Source of the DNA: Cephalopachus bancanus
Lineage: Eukaryota; Chordata; Mammalia; Primates; Tarsiidae
Assembly: GCA_027257055.1 (NCBI GenBank)
Contig: JAPVLO010000055.1
Coordinates: forward strand, 6,223,501 to 6,287,500
Reading direction: 5' to 3'
Length of the DNA stretch: 64,000 nt
In this document: piece by piece, positions 1-12,424 of the stretch
Numbering within the stretch: position 1 is the first letter of the stretch
Layout of the letters: each line of letters begins with the position of its first letter
Program-made: the position numbers and the translations under genes
Notes under the pieces: generated by a model
The model's input: only the letters and a program-made list of their open reading frames with translations
Told to the model about the DNA's origin: nothing
Database searches by the model: none

Positions 1-720
1 TAGTGCATATTGTTAAATGAAATATATTCATCTGAAGGGGCTGTATGCTATATGGTTCCAATATTATGACACTTTTTATAGATAAAACTATAGCAGTGGT
101 AAGGAAATTAAAATGTAAAAAAAAATTTCAGTGGTTGCCAGAATTAATGGGAGAGGGGAAGGGGATGAATAGGTGAAACACAGGAGATTTCTTAGACAGT
201 GAAACTATTTTGCATGAATCATCATGGTGGATTCATGACTCTCTGCTTTTGTTAAAATGCATGGAAATTTATAGCATAAAAAGTTAACATTAATGTATGC
301 AAATTTACTAAATAATTAATGAAGTCAGGGAATCCTAGGATGGAATGCAAAATGTGGCAAAACAAATTAACTGTATTACAAATGCATGAAACAATCTCAC
401 TGAAATGGGGTCAAGGGTATAGGCACTGGATCAAGAAACTTGGGAACTGAGCTCTGTCTGTCTGTAAGACCACAGACTAAAGAAACTGTACACAAGCACA
501 GCCCCAAGATGATAAAGTTGTTTCCATTGGGGTAACAGGGTAACAGTCCTTACACTGCTACCACTGTAAACTGGAAATGAGCTACTATAGTAATGGATGA
601 CGGATTATGGGAAGCAGGTTTCTCACTGTTGGGATGAAAATTTACAGATAAGCAAGAGAGAAAAAGGTAAAGTCATCCTTATGGTGATGGATTAATGTTT
701 GAAATATCACTATGAACTGA
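1..720 (+). repeat. Old L1 (L1M-type) 3' untranslated end, partial
   Basis: The stretch reads like the 3' UTR of an old mammalian L1: a 'cagtggttgccagaattaatgggagaggggaaggg' type block (123-160), then 'gtgaaactattttgcatgaat' and a 'ggtggattcatgactct' block. The order matches the L1M 3' end as I remember it. It is cut by the window edge, so its true length is unknown. No coding potential remains. Confidence 0.5.
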
Positions 721-742
721 TTTTAGCTTAAAAGAGTTACAG

Positions 743-1112
743 ACTATCATGGTTTGAATGTGTCCCCCAAATATACTGGAAACGTAAACTGAAAATGTAT
801 ATGTTGATTAGAGATGAGGCTTTGGGAGTTAATGAGGAATAGATAAAATGATTAGGTGAGGCCCCCATGTTGGGACTACGGCTCTATAAGACAAGGAAGA
901 GAGACCTGAACTGGCAGACATGCACACTCTTACTTCCATGCCATGTAATGCCCTCTGCCATGGTATGACAGTACAAGAAGGTCCGCACCAGATGCTAGTG
1001 CCTTGCTCTTGAAGTTCTTAGTCTCCAGAACTGTAAGAAACAAATCTCTGCTTTTGAATAAATTACCCAATCTACTTTATTCTGTCATAGCAACAAAAAT
1101 CAGACTAAAATA
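743..1112 (+). repeat. MaLR solo LTR (MST/THE1-like)
   Basis: It begins 'catggtttgaatgtgtcccc', has an internal 'gaaggtccgcaccagatgc' block, then 'ctccagaactgtaagaaaca' and an AATAAA signal near 1058, and ends near 'caacaaaaatcagactaaaa'. This order is characteristic of MST/THE1 LTRs of the ERVL-MaLR group. No internal region flanks it, so it is a solo LTR or fragment. The subfamily is not resolved. Confidence 0.8.
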
Positions 1113-1364
1113 CATATGGTTACAGAGAGAAAATACTTTTATACGTTATATAGATAGATTTTTTTTTCTTGGACTATCATCTGAGAGGACCTAAAAACAG
1201 TGACATCTTGATGGCAATTAACACACTGGTGCCCATATCTTAGTTTCTATTATTGCTCTCCAATGGAAAAAAACTACAATTCCTTGAGCAATAGATGATT
1301 CTAGGACTGGGGCAGAAAATATGCAAGATGAGTCTGGACCATCTTATAGTGTCAGAACATAAGT

Positions 1365-1710
1365 GGGATGCTTTGAATATGTCCTTGACAAAATTGATGC
1401 ATTGTCAATTCATAGCATTAAGAGGTGGAGTCTCTAAGAAGTAATTAGACCATGAGGGCCATCCACTCACTAGATTCATAAAATATGCTTCGCCCTGCAT
1501 TGGCTAGCATCCTCTTCAGCTTTCTGCCATGCGAGGACAAAGCATTCCACTCCTCCAGAGGAAGCAGTCCTCGCCAAACAGCCTGACTTGCCAGCAACTT
1601 GATCTTGGACTTCTCAGTCTCTAGAACCATGAGAAAATTAATTTCTCTTATTTACACACTACCATGTCTGTAATATTCTGTTACAGTAGCACAAATGAAC
1701 TGGGACCAAA
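1365..1710 (+). repeat. MaLR solo LTR (MLT1-like), diverged
   Basis: Weaker matches to the same layout as the LTR upstream: 'ctttgaatatgtcc', 'ggtggagtctctaagaagta', 'tctgccatgcgaggacaaag', 'cagtctctagaaccatgag', and an end near 'cacaaatgaactggga'. It is more diverged than its neighbour and looks like MLT1. The short open frame on the opposite strand here is a shadow of the LTR. Confidence 0.7.
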
Positions 1711-1868
1711 CAATACAAAATCAGAAACACACATACACTGTTATGGAGGTATGACAAATTAACACAATAGCCAACTAAATAGACTTCCAACGACCAAAGC
1801 TGAAACAACTTGAGCAATAAAATCAAATAATATTTGATTATAACTTAAAGTACTCATAAGTGTATACA

Positions 1869-1915
<47 letters not shown>
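1869..1915. repeat. (CA)n microsatellite
   Basis: An uninterrupted run of about 23 CA units that ends at 'cgtatgag'. Its purity suggests it is probably polymorphic. Confidence 0.98.
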
Positions 1916-1917
<2 letters not shown>

Positions 1918-2449
1918 ATGAGAAATGGAAAAGATCCAAAATTTAATTGTCTCCAAGAATGATGAATAAATGTCTTATAATAGTCATCTGTATTATCTTG
2001 ATGGAAGTACATTATTGTGCCAACCTCCCATCAGTACTATAGAGAATCATGACTGCACATATCTCTGTTGCTTCTCATTCTGAAGCCTTTGATATAGAGT
2101 TGCCTATACAAGAAGCAACTTGAAAACACTAATGCATAAAATACTGAGTGACAATCCTTGTGTTGTTGAATTTGGTGCATGGAGGGGACACCACAGCTTG
2201 TTTTCTCAGACTAATAATGCTTCATGGTATATTTGAGTAGTGCATATTTCTAATCCAGAGACACATGGTCCTAGTATAGAAACTTAATTCCAATTGCTGT
2301 TAAAGTGCCTGCTTCTCTCTCATTCAATGTGGTATGTATTCTCCCTCTCTGGGCTCTCTCACTAAGTTGACTCTCCCATCACTAGCACTCATTGATAAGA
2401 AAAATCCTATCTAGCAACAATAGTATCTACTATTCAAGTAGTTTTTTTC

Positions 2450-2542
2450 AGATACTTTCTACTTGTTTCCTTCCTGTTCCTTCATTTATTAGGGTTTAGG
2501 GTTTAAATGAAGGAACAGGAAGGAAACAAGCAGAAAGCATCT
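2450..2542. repeat. Near-perfect 38-bp snap-back hairpin with 17-nt loop
   Basis: The left arm (2450-2487) and right arm (2505-2542) are reverse complements apart from two positions. The loop (2488-2504) reads 'attagggtttagggttt'. In a minus-strand transcript the two mismatches become U-G wobbles, so the stem would pair throughout. I do not recognise a repeat family. A replication template switch or snap-back duplication is the simplest origin. Confidence 0.9.
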
Positions 2543-5284
2543 AGGCCATGCCATTTTTTTTTCTCCTGGATCGATTCCTTATTGACCTCTCAAGCTTCAA
2601 CTCTTCCCTTTTTTCGTCTTGGTTGAGCTGTGATTTTTGATCCTCTAACCCCTCTGTTAGCACAGTCCCATGGGTGGTGGATTTACATTTTGCATGCTGA
2701 ATTGAAGCTCTAGTTAGCAGTACTGTGTTGATCCATTATTGAATCAGAAACATACTTAAGCTGATAGACTACAATAAAATTGAATTGTAGTTTCCTCCTC
2801 CCTCAGATATGAGCTCCATGAGAAGCAAAGAGGAATTATTTTTATTTTTAAAAAATGTATAACACAGATTCATTACAGCTATTTATCTTTAAACAGCTAA
2901 AGCTCAGAAATGTAGCGACTGGATAGAGCCTGCCCTTTTATGAGAAGCAAAGTTATAACTTTGGGGAAAATAAATTAAAATTCCAGTTCTTAAGTCTAAC
3001 CACATATACCAAAGATTATTATCAAGTCCAGAAGAGTATAAATGGGAGGCTTTCTTTTAAGCAAATAATTACTTTATAAGCTAATTTGCTGAATTAGTCA
3101 CCTTTGAGGATAGGAATTCTGAATCATTTGTCTCTCTCAGTGACAAGTAGTAACTATGAGGTCTGGTGACACCTCTGGAATAAAACATTTGGCAAACTAA
3201 AATGGAAGCAAATTTTGACATGCTTGGCTCTACCATATTTTCTCTCCATGCCTGAAGAATGGACTCTCGGTTCTTGCAAGAGCTATAGTTGTTGAAGGTT
3301 GTCTTGCCATAGGAAATAGACAATGCCAGCAGCCAGTTCTGCGGACTAAGGAGAGCACTGAAATAAAAGTATCTATGAGCTTTGAACATATAGCAAAGTA
3401 GAAATAGAGGCCACAAGTCAAAAAGTTGGGGGCAAGTGAGTCAGCAACCAAGCAGCAAAATGAAAAGGAGGGAACACACATGAGTCCAACGAAGAAAAAC
3501 TTGGTTTCCAAACCGGGCTTGCAGCTACAGCAGGAGGCAGTGACATATCAGACAAAAAGATCAGAAAAAGGAAAGAACCTACCAATCTTTGCTGATGTTT
3601 AATGAATGCCAAGAATGAACTATGGACTGAAAAAGCATTATTTTATTTAATCCTTGTAATAGCATTATCCAGGCTCTGAGAGTGTAAGGAACTACCAGGG
3701 ATTGCACAACTAAGATGAGGAAGAGAGAGGTGCAGTTCAGAAGAATCATGCAGATTAATGGAAACCAATGAGGCAAATATGGAACAAGCAAGTGCCAGAA
3801 CCAACGATATCTTGATTCTGAGGAATATTCTCTCTCTATCAAGAAATTTCTTGGTTTTTTATGGTCCAATTAAAAGATTGGGAATATATTACTATAAAAA
3901 ACAGACTAAGGTTAGAAAGTGTGTCGCTTCTGGCTGGAAAAGACAATACGATGTACCCACTAGCAATTACCATAGTGGGAATGTGCTTCAGATGGCTCAG
4001 GCTGTGCACTGACCCTACACTTTAAATTCATTTTTCACAGGAAAGTCTTCATTTTAAAGTCCCTTATAACACTCCTTATAGTACTAAAGTCATTCATACA
4101 TTTCCAAGTTAAAGAAAAAATTAGTCTAGAAATGAATGTGGGTGGTTACTACAGGATATAAGCACTTATAAATTATCTTCCAATATGACCCTATACGCTT
4201 ATATTATTCCCCATATTTCAGAGGAGAAAACTGAAGTGATAGAAAGAATAAATAATAACCTAACTAGCATTAAGCCATCATGAAACCAGAAGGAACTATA
4301 ATTCCAGATGAAGTCTGCCTTACTTTAAATCGTATATTCCTTCTACAATGTCTTTCAAATAGCTACCAAAAGAAATTTGTGAATTATTCTCTTACACCAT
4401 CCCCATAGTACATAATTCTCCTAATTCAAGTCAAACAGCTGAAACAGACTAACATAGCTAATGTCAAAGTATTTTTTTCTCCCTTTGTAGTCTTCTCACA
4501 ATCATCTATATTTCTCAAAAGTCACTTTGTCTTCATGCTTTATTAACTATTTCTTTGAACTTTAAAAACAACCAAAAATCTATGGCAATCTCATAATTAC
4601 ATACTTATTTTTTTCACTGTTGAATCAAATTCAATGCCACTAAACTCCCCTGGCTATTATTTTAGACATGCCATCAGGAATATTAGAAGAGCAATTGAGG
4701 GAACAATGAAATCTCATCTTACCATACATTTTGCCCAAATCTATTTTTCACGGTTTTGTGATTGTTATATTTTCCATAAAATTGATCTTCATGTAGACTG
4801 TTATGGTGCATTTCTCAACAACTAATACAATTACTCACAAATGGAGAAAGTACACTACTTTACCTCACTGCGACAGAGTATAATCCTAGCAAGAAAACAG
4901 TTATTGGGAGATGATACCAGGTTTCAGTTTGATCAGAGTGTGGAGTTAACATGTGTTGGAGGTGAGAATTATATTGAGTGTTCTTAATTAACGGTTGTGT
5001 TTGATCAGGGATTTAGAAGTTAGTACCTGTGAGAAAGTGATAATTGAATTCAGGATGGTCTACCTAAACCAAATAGTAGTCTTGTTATTGGGTGGAGCTT
5101 ATATCATTTGCTAGGAGATTTGTACGGAAGTCAGAGTGACTGATGTAGTTGAAGGCACATGGTTATGAGTTTTTTTCTGGAAGAAAAGTTACACATTGAA
5201 TAATGTATTATTTGTACTTTGAGTGCCTCCATAATATGACTACGTAAAAGATATCCAACTTTTTAAAATAAATATTTATTATTT
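2543..5284. other. Intergenic, mostly unassigned, with MIR-like traces
   Basis: AT-rich DNA with no supportable gene. MIR-like remnants may lie near 3640-3740 ('taatccttgtaatagcatta') and 4195-4260 ('ttccccatatttcagaggag'). The overlapping short frames at 3.1-3.9 kb on the minus strand sit in three different frames, have no shared domain, and look like chance frames. Confidence 0.5.
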
Positions 5285-5775
<491 letters not shown>

Positions 5776-7977
5776 TGATGAAAAGAGATTCTCTAATAAT
5801 AAATATAAATACAGTTAACAAAGTTTCTAATACACAGGAAAAACACGTAGGTTGGAGTCCTTTCCTGAAACCTACCACATCTACTCTAGATAATCTAAGC
5901 TTCTCATTATCCCCTAAATATATGCTTTTTAATGCAGTACCTGTGTTTCATCTATTGTTTTCACTTTGTTTTTCTTTTCTGTTTGTGCAAATATCTCCCT
6001 CGTTGCGACATAGTTATAGTCTAAAGAAAAACTAATTGTTCGTCTAAAATTCATATTTGACTGAGCACTGTGGCTTGTTATTTGCTAAAGCTAGCAAGTC
6101 TATTTCAATTTTAAGATTTTGTGGGAAATGCTACTTGTAGGGCGATACAGGCATGAGGGTCCAGTGTTGCCAGGATCCTATCTGCCTACAGGAACAAACA
6201 CCTTCTCTTTATACCCTGTGGCTCTTCTCTGACATTTTTCCTCCCAGCATTGTTCTTAAGGTTTTCTGCGCGACTCCCACCTTTCATCTACCTGAATCTT
6301 GTGTTCCAAAACTTATATTCTATTAATTTCTTGCCGTGGACTTTTCCCGTGACTCTATAGCAACACCTTGATGTCAATTAACTTCTACAGTTGTCGTCCG
6401 TGGATTCGTTTTGAATAACTGCACTATTTTTTTCTTCTAGGCCTCATATATGTCTGCTAATCTCTTCTGAAAAGCATAACTGTGTTCCTCCTGGAACTTC
6501 AGATTTGGATCTACCCCACCTAGGATTCATTTTCTTTTTTGTATTGCCTTTCTTTGGAATTTAAGTCAGTTATTTTCCTGGTCTGTTGCAGCCCATTATA
6601 ATTAATCACTTCTTGCAACATCTAGAGCTCTAAAATGATATGCCAGAAAATATGGTACTTGTTCCAGTTACATATAGCCTACTATTATTATTTTAAATGA
6701 ATAACTAAGCTTTACAGAGACTTTCCAATGTATTAGGCCCTTGTACAGAAATAATGCTACCATATGAGATTGGTACTATTATTATATCCATTTCACCTAC
6801 AGAAAAATTGAAAAATGCCTTGTCTAAAGTCACATAGAAACAAGACTTTGTATTGTAAGCCTCTGTATGGTTGGCACAATATTCTGTGTATCTGTCACTA
6901 GACAAGAATCGAATATTCAGTAGAAATTTATTGATTAAAAAGGTGAAAACTTACAAGTATCTTGATTAGTCATGTTGAATTTGCCTTATTAAACATATTT
7001 TGTGTATTTGTTTAAACTGGATTTAAAATCTAAGGACTCTGAGTCTTTAGTTTATTACTGTCATTATGACCTGTCAGTAACAGTTAAAGTTCTTGGATTT
7101 CACAATTATGTGTGAAATTTCCCAAGAGGACATGCTTAGCACGATAGTTTTACTCAGTAGCAGAATTTCAATAAGTCTAAAATCTTAAACTAAAAGAGTA
7201 ATTATCCTTTATACTGGATCCAAGATGACCCTAATTAATAACATTGCTAACAAATGTTTTTGCTTATAAGTATTTTAAGTTTCTTGGCTAATTTAGGCAT
7301 AATTATTTATCCAATACAAAATATATTGTCAGAAAGAATCTCTTTAATTCCTCAGGCTAATCTCTTGCATTTATGTAGCTCTCCGTTCACTTGTTATTTA
7401 TTAGTCAATCAGTTAGGTAGGTGGCACATCAAAATATATTTATTGAGCATCTACACATCAGGCACAATGATGAAAGTTGAACACAGAGTGATGACTGGCC
7501 CTACAGAACTTGTGCCCTTGGGCCATTGAAGCTAATTTTAGGAGAAATAAATTAAGAAACAAACCAAATGATAAAAAATACATGGTGTGTGTGTGTGTGC
7601 GTGTATGTGTACATACACTTGTTTAGATAAGAACTCTAAAGGCAAGAAATTCAAGGCAAAATGTACACTCACCTCTCTTACCCCCATGGTCTTATAAAGA
7701 ATAAGGTGGCAAGCATTTAATCAGATAATGTAAAGTTAAATTTATATTGAATTTAATTCAGAAAATATAAAGAAGCTTATATAACATAGTGTTTAAATCA
7801 TATAGTTATTCCATTCTACTTTATGTTATCATTACTTGAATTTCTTCAATGAATGACCAAGAACCAAAAAATGATTGCATAGAGAGTTGGGTCATGAACA
7901 TAAAAGCATTTCTATCCTTTTATTTTCAAATTTAGCAACATATAACATTTTCAAAGCTTAGAGAATAATGACACCCA
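5776..7977. other. Intergenic, AT-rich; MIR trace and short GT run
   Basis: No gene is supported. A minus-strand MIR-like segment is visible near 6720-6850 ('ccatttcacctacagaaaaa', then 'gtctaaagtcacatag'). A short imperfect GT run lies at 7585-7612. The rest is unassigned. Confidence 0.5.
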
Positions 7978-8561
7978 ATTTGAATCAATCAGCTGGTCAA
8001 ATTTATTACAGAAAAAAAAAAAACTGCCCAAGTAATTGTGTCTTATTAGGAACATTAAAAATTGCAAAAGTTGACTTGGGAAAATTAGACTTGTTTTTTT
8101 GGGGGGGTCCCCCCTCATACATACACGTGTCAGTTCTCCCAGGGCATATATATACACGAAACCTTGCCTAACATGTCTAGGACTGGGTATTGTGTGTGGA
8201 CATGGGGCACATATGCTGGGAAGGATCCCCACGTGTCCCACTCAGGCTCCACCCTCTTATTAGTCCCCCTGCCCTGCCTCTCATGACTCCTCTTCCTCTT
8301 CCCTCTCTTCTTCCTAACTAGCAAACACCTTACATCTAAACACTCCCCTTCAGTTCTTTTCTAACTCAGTTTCCTCAGTTTTCCATTTTCAATTACAAGT
8401 GGGATCTTGATGAGCTAGTGCATTTTTCCTTGAGGTGATTATTTCAAACATGTCTAAATTAGTCCTGAGTCAACTTTTGCAGTCTTCAATGTTCCTAATG
8501 AGACACAATTACGTAGGCAGTTTTTTTTCTGTATTAAATCTGACCTTGTTCCATTTGAACT
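7978..8561. repeat. Fold-back element: about 115-bp inverted arms, 350-bp interior
   Basis: The left arm (7978-8096) is the imperfect reverse complement of the right arm (8445-8561). Shared blocks are 'aagtaattgtgtct', 'ttaggaacatt' and 'gcaaaagttgact'. The interior holds a G run next to a C run and a pyrimidine-rich stretch, with no credible reading frame. This could be a non-autonomous DNA transposon with long inverted repeats, or two opposed copies of one repeat. I could not identify a target duplication. Confidence 0.75.
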
Positions 8562-9262
8562 ATTATTTATTTTATTCTGTGTTGAAAACCTCTAGCAATA
8601 ATAGTCACTATACATTTTGCAGAAGAATGAATACATTCATTTGTTTGTTGGCACAAAGTACATAGATCCTCAGATTGGCAATGATGTAGAATTTGAGTAT
8701 ATGTTGGTGTCAAAGACAGGATCCCAATGCCCCATTCTTCCTGACCCCCATCACACATCAACCACACAAGGCACTGTCCATCTTAGGGGTAAGGAGACAT
8801 CCCACTAGTCTTAGTGTTTCAAAGTTGAGCTACCTCTTTCTGTATAAAATGACATTTTCAGGATTTAAATCATCAAAGTGAAAGAGTTCAATCACAAAAA
8901 TAGCTGTCATTACTGAATAATAATTAAAAAGACAAAAAATACTGTAATGATACTGATAAAATTTGTATGTAATATACTTGATATAAATTGTTTTACAAAA
9001 AAAGGTTTAATTAATCCTTTGAGAGCAAGAAAATTCTTAACTTTTCACAAAGTAAACACTTCTTAGATGAAAGGTAAATTAAGTATAAAATTTAGTCTGG
9101 AAGCATTTTGTTAAAAAGTAGAAAATGAGGCTGATTAAATAAAATGAATGGATGCGGTTCAGGATTAACTCTAGTAAAAACTGTAAAGTACTTATTTCAA
9201 GTTAATGATAAATCTTTTTGGATTCCATCGCTATGCTGACATTGTGCCTGTTTGTTAGTGTT
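8562..9262. other. Intergenic, unassigned
   Basis: AT-rich DNA without a convincing gene or repeat. The short overlapping frames around 8.6-8.9 kb have no recognisable domain. Confidence 0.5.
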
Positions 9263-9275
9263 AAAAAGTTTGACT

Positions 9276-9569
9276 GTGACTGGGCTCGGTGACTCAGCCT
9301 GTCATCCCAGCACTTTGGGAGGCCGAGGCAAGTGGACTGCCTGAGCCATGGTTTGAGACCAGTCCAGGCAACTTGGTGAGATCTCATCTCTACAATAAAT
9401 TTAAAAAAAAATTAGCTGGGCGTGGTAGCACCCGCCTGTAGTTCTGGCTACTTGGAAGGCTGAGGCAGGATTGCTGGAGCCCACCAGGTCGAAGCTGGGG
9501 GGGCTTGAGTGTGTGCCACTGCACTCCAGCCTAGGTGACAGAGTGGGGCTCCAACTCAAAAAACAAAAA
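9276..9569 (+). repeat. Lineage-specific Alu, full length, with target duplications
   Basis: Dimeric Alu starting near 'gactgggctcggtgactcag', with the linker 'ctctacaataaattt' and the tail 'gggctccaactc' plus A run. A 13-bp duplication, 'aaaaagtttgact', flanks it at 9263-9275 and 9570-9582, which marks retrotransposition by the L1 machinery. The right arm carries a G run and is moderately diverged. Confidence 0.95.
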
Positions 9570-9582
9570 AAAAAGTTTGACT

Positions 9583-11157
9583 TTTCTTTTTTTTAACCAC
9601 AGCTTATCAAATATCCCATTTTCCTGATCTTTCTCATTTACTCAAATTTGAGTCTTTCTGGATTCTCCTTCACTGTACCCCAGCTAGGCCAATCTCTCTT
9701 CTCTCTTGGGAAACTGAGTACATGCCAGTGGTTTGTTGGTAAATGTTTAATCATCAGCTATCTAAAAGGAAAAAAAGAAGAGTTATAATTTGTGGTCTTT
9801 GTCAATTTTTGTGGTGCAAATATTCTCACCCTTGCTGAATTTGGGCTGCCAATGTGAACTCAGAGTTGGGAAGAAATGCATGTGTTGCAAGCAGGGAGAG
9901 CCAGTTATAGCTATGCATGGGGCAGGTGGCATGTGGGGGTGGGTGGTTGTTGACTTTTTGACCACTGTGAGAGCTTCTAAGATGAGAAACTCAGACAGAG
10001 GAATAAGGAATCTCCCCCAAGTGTTAGGAGGAGAGTAGAAAGGAGAGGAGGTGTTTTGAAACCATAATTTTTTATTTGGGGACTCTCTGATGAACACTTT
10101 GGAGTAAGTTTACAGCTTGGATTGCTCACACAAGTGAGAATGGGTAGTCAGCACACTGGGCAGGTAAAGTCAATGTTGAACCTACACATGTTTCTCGGTT
10201 ATTTTAAAACTTTTCTTTTCCTAAGAATCACACAGAGCTTTTCCTCTAAAATACACATTTCTTGCTTTTTACTCATAACTGAATCAATCCTTCTAGGAAG
10301 AGTCTTCAGAAATCATATTTTAGCAAGTGCCCCTGTAATTCCATTGATTAGGAAAAGTGAAAATTGAGCCCTTGTCTTGGGGTGTAATTATTTAAGGGAA
10401 AGCAATATCTTCTAGCCTCACCATGCAATGGAATTACCCTGGGGACGTCCAAAGATCAGGCTGCTTAGTAGTCACACCAGAGACTGAGATTTAATTTGTC
10501 TGGGATGGGGAAGATGGGACATCTGAAAATTGAAAGAGTACCCAGGTGTTTCTAATAGGCACCCAGCCAGGGAACCGCTAATGTAGTCCCACTGAGAAGG
10601 GGGTTGACAACAGAACTTGAGGGAAGTCAACAATTTAAGTTGAAACATGTAATATGGCAACTGCAACTTGTATGTTTATAAGTTTATCTTCCTCAACAAA
10701 CTCTGTCCTCCTGGAGACAAGGGCTCCTATCCGCTTTCCTTCTGTGTCCCCAGCACTTAACCAGCAGTTGCCATATGGTAATCCTACAATAAATGTTGAG
10801 TGAGTAAACGTCCTAATTGACTTACCTCATTAATAACTTGGTGATAATGTGTTGATTAATGCATTATCTTGTACTAAGTAACTTATTTGCGTTTCTACGG
10901 GACCATCTGCAGACAGTGACTTAACCCACAGAAATGCATTCCCTGCTGCGGTAGGCAGGTGGGGAAAGTATTTGTTGTTAAGCCTTTCTCTTTCATACAA
11001 ATTATGATGTGGGGGCAGCTTATTTATATTAAGAGTAGTGGAGTGTCCTGGCACATTTTATTTCTTTAAGTTTTCATAAGATACCAACCTCATAGTTGGA
11101 AGGTACAGGGCAGGGCTTTGGGATAATTATGTTAGAAAGAGATATAAAGTAGATGGT
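9583..11157. other. Intergenic; L2 fragment near 10690-10808
   Basis: The piece at about 10690-10808 reads like an L2 3' end: 'ctcctggagacaagggctcc', 'gtccccagcacttaaccagc', then 'caataaatgttgagtgagta'. The rest is unassigned. Small frames at 9.8-10.4 kb on both strands have no support. Confidence 0.55.
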
Positions 11158-11173
11158 ATTTATTTATTTATTT

Positions 11174-11453
11174 ATTTTTGAGTTGGAGTCTCACTCTGTC
11201 GCCCAGACTGGAGTGCAGTGGCCGCTCCTGGCCACCACAGCCTCGACCTGCTGGGCTCCGGCAATCCTTCTGCCTCAGCCTTCCGAGTAGCTGGAATTAC
11301 AGGTGCGCGCTACCACGCCCGGCTAATTTTTTTATTTATTGTAGAGATGAGGTCTTGCTGCCCAGGCGGGTCTCGAACCCGCGGGCTCGGGCAATCCACT
11401 CACCTCAGCCTCCCAAAGGCGTGGGATTACAGGCTGAGCCACCGAGCCCGGCT
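11174..11453 (-). repeat. Lineage-specific Alu, antisense, low divergence
   Basis: Antisense copy: a TTTA-rich tail, 'gagttggagtctcactctgt', 'gtggccgctcctggccacca', 'tttattgtagagatgaggtc', 'gggtctcgaacccgcgggct', ending 'gagccaccgagcccggc'. The possible target duplication ('tagtatttat' after, 'atggtatttat' before) is blurred by the tail. Open frames here are Alu translations. Confidence 0.95.
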
Positions 11454-12072
11454 GTTAGTATTTATATATTTACACCAACAAGTTAAGGACATTTAGTGCT
11501 GGATAAGTATAATAAAAACTTCTCAAAAGTGAGAAAAAATGACATTTTTCTCACAAGCATAAAATATTCCACAAGTGTGAAAATTAATTTATCCCCAAAT
11601 GTATTTTTCATTCTCAATATACCAACTGACTTGGAGTATGAGCTTAGCTAGTATTCAAGTGTGCTTCTGGCACTTGTGGTTTATCTGGTAAATAATGTGT
11701 ATCTCATTCTTCACACTTCTGCTAAATTATAAAGGAACTAACCTGTGCTTTCTCTCTGTCTGCTTTTCCCGTGTGTCTTACCTCTTCCTATTTTGTTCTC
11801 TTGATTTTCTCAATGACAATTAAAACTGAATCCAATGAGAAAGAAGAGCTTCTGGCTTGCTGCAATTTGTTCTGCTTTGATTACTTTAAAGTGAACAATC
11901 ATCCCACTCTCCCCTGTGCACTGGGAGACATGCGTTTCCTGAGGCCTGGGAAGGAAAAGATCTGTCCTGCTTTCCCCAGCATCTGCCCCTGGGGTGTGAT
12001 AGAAAGCTAGCTGGATGCCACCACTGGAGACCATGTCTATTATACAGACCGATGTATGTGTTTACTAGGTCT
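11454..12072. other. Intergenic, unassigned
   Basis: No recognisable repeat or exon. The opposed small frames at 11.77-12.15 kb are mutually overlapping and show no domain. Confidence 0.45.
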
Positions 12073-12297
12073 AGGTTAGCCACCCTAGGCGGTCTTGCCC
12101 CCCAGGGGATACTTGCCAATATCTGTAGACATTTTTTGGTTATCACAATTTAGGGAGAAGGATGGTGAGGAGATGCTATTGGCATCTAGTAGTAAAGGCA
12201 GGGATGCTGAAAAACATCCAACAATTCCCAGAACAACCCCTAACACACATTGTTATCTATACCCAAATGCAAATAGTGCCCAGATAGGAGAACTCTG
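12073..12297 (+). repeat. MER5A-like hAT (Charlie) non-autonomous transposon
   Basis: Recognised by 'cttgccccccaggggatact', 'atatctgtagacattttttg', 'gctattggcatctagtagta', 'gggatgctgaaaaacatcc' and 'caaatagtgcccagatagga', in MER5A order. It is old and diverged. Confidence 0.8.
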
Positions 12298-12392
12298 ATC
12301 TGTCTGTATTCATATCTATATGTATATATCTCAGGATGAGTTCTTAAGAGAAGTTACATGGCCCTCAACAAGATATTTGATTAGTTGCCTAC

Positions 12393-12424
12393 AAATAAAC
12401 CTCCTGTGTGAATAATATGCAGCT
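12393..12424 (+). repeat. 32-bp exact direct repeat, copy 1
   Basis: It starts 'aaataaacctcctgtgtgaa' and is repeated exactly at 13354-13385. No homology extends beyond the 32 bases on either side. Confidence 0.9.

Noticed and set aside
1759..1956. Cysteine-valine repeat peptide on the minus strand
   Set aside because: It is the translation of the CA microsatellite.
2488..2504. Interstitial telomere or fusion relic suggested by 'ttagggtttaggg'
   Set aside because: Only two units, of TTTAGGG rather than vertebrate TTAGGG spacing; it is simply the hairpin loop.
3081..3869. Four overlapping minus-strand frames, considered as exons of one gene
   Set aside because: They lie in different frames, share no homology, and have no consistent splice signals.
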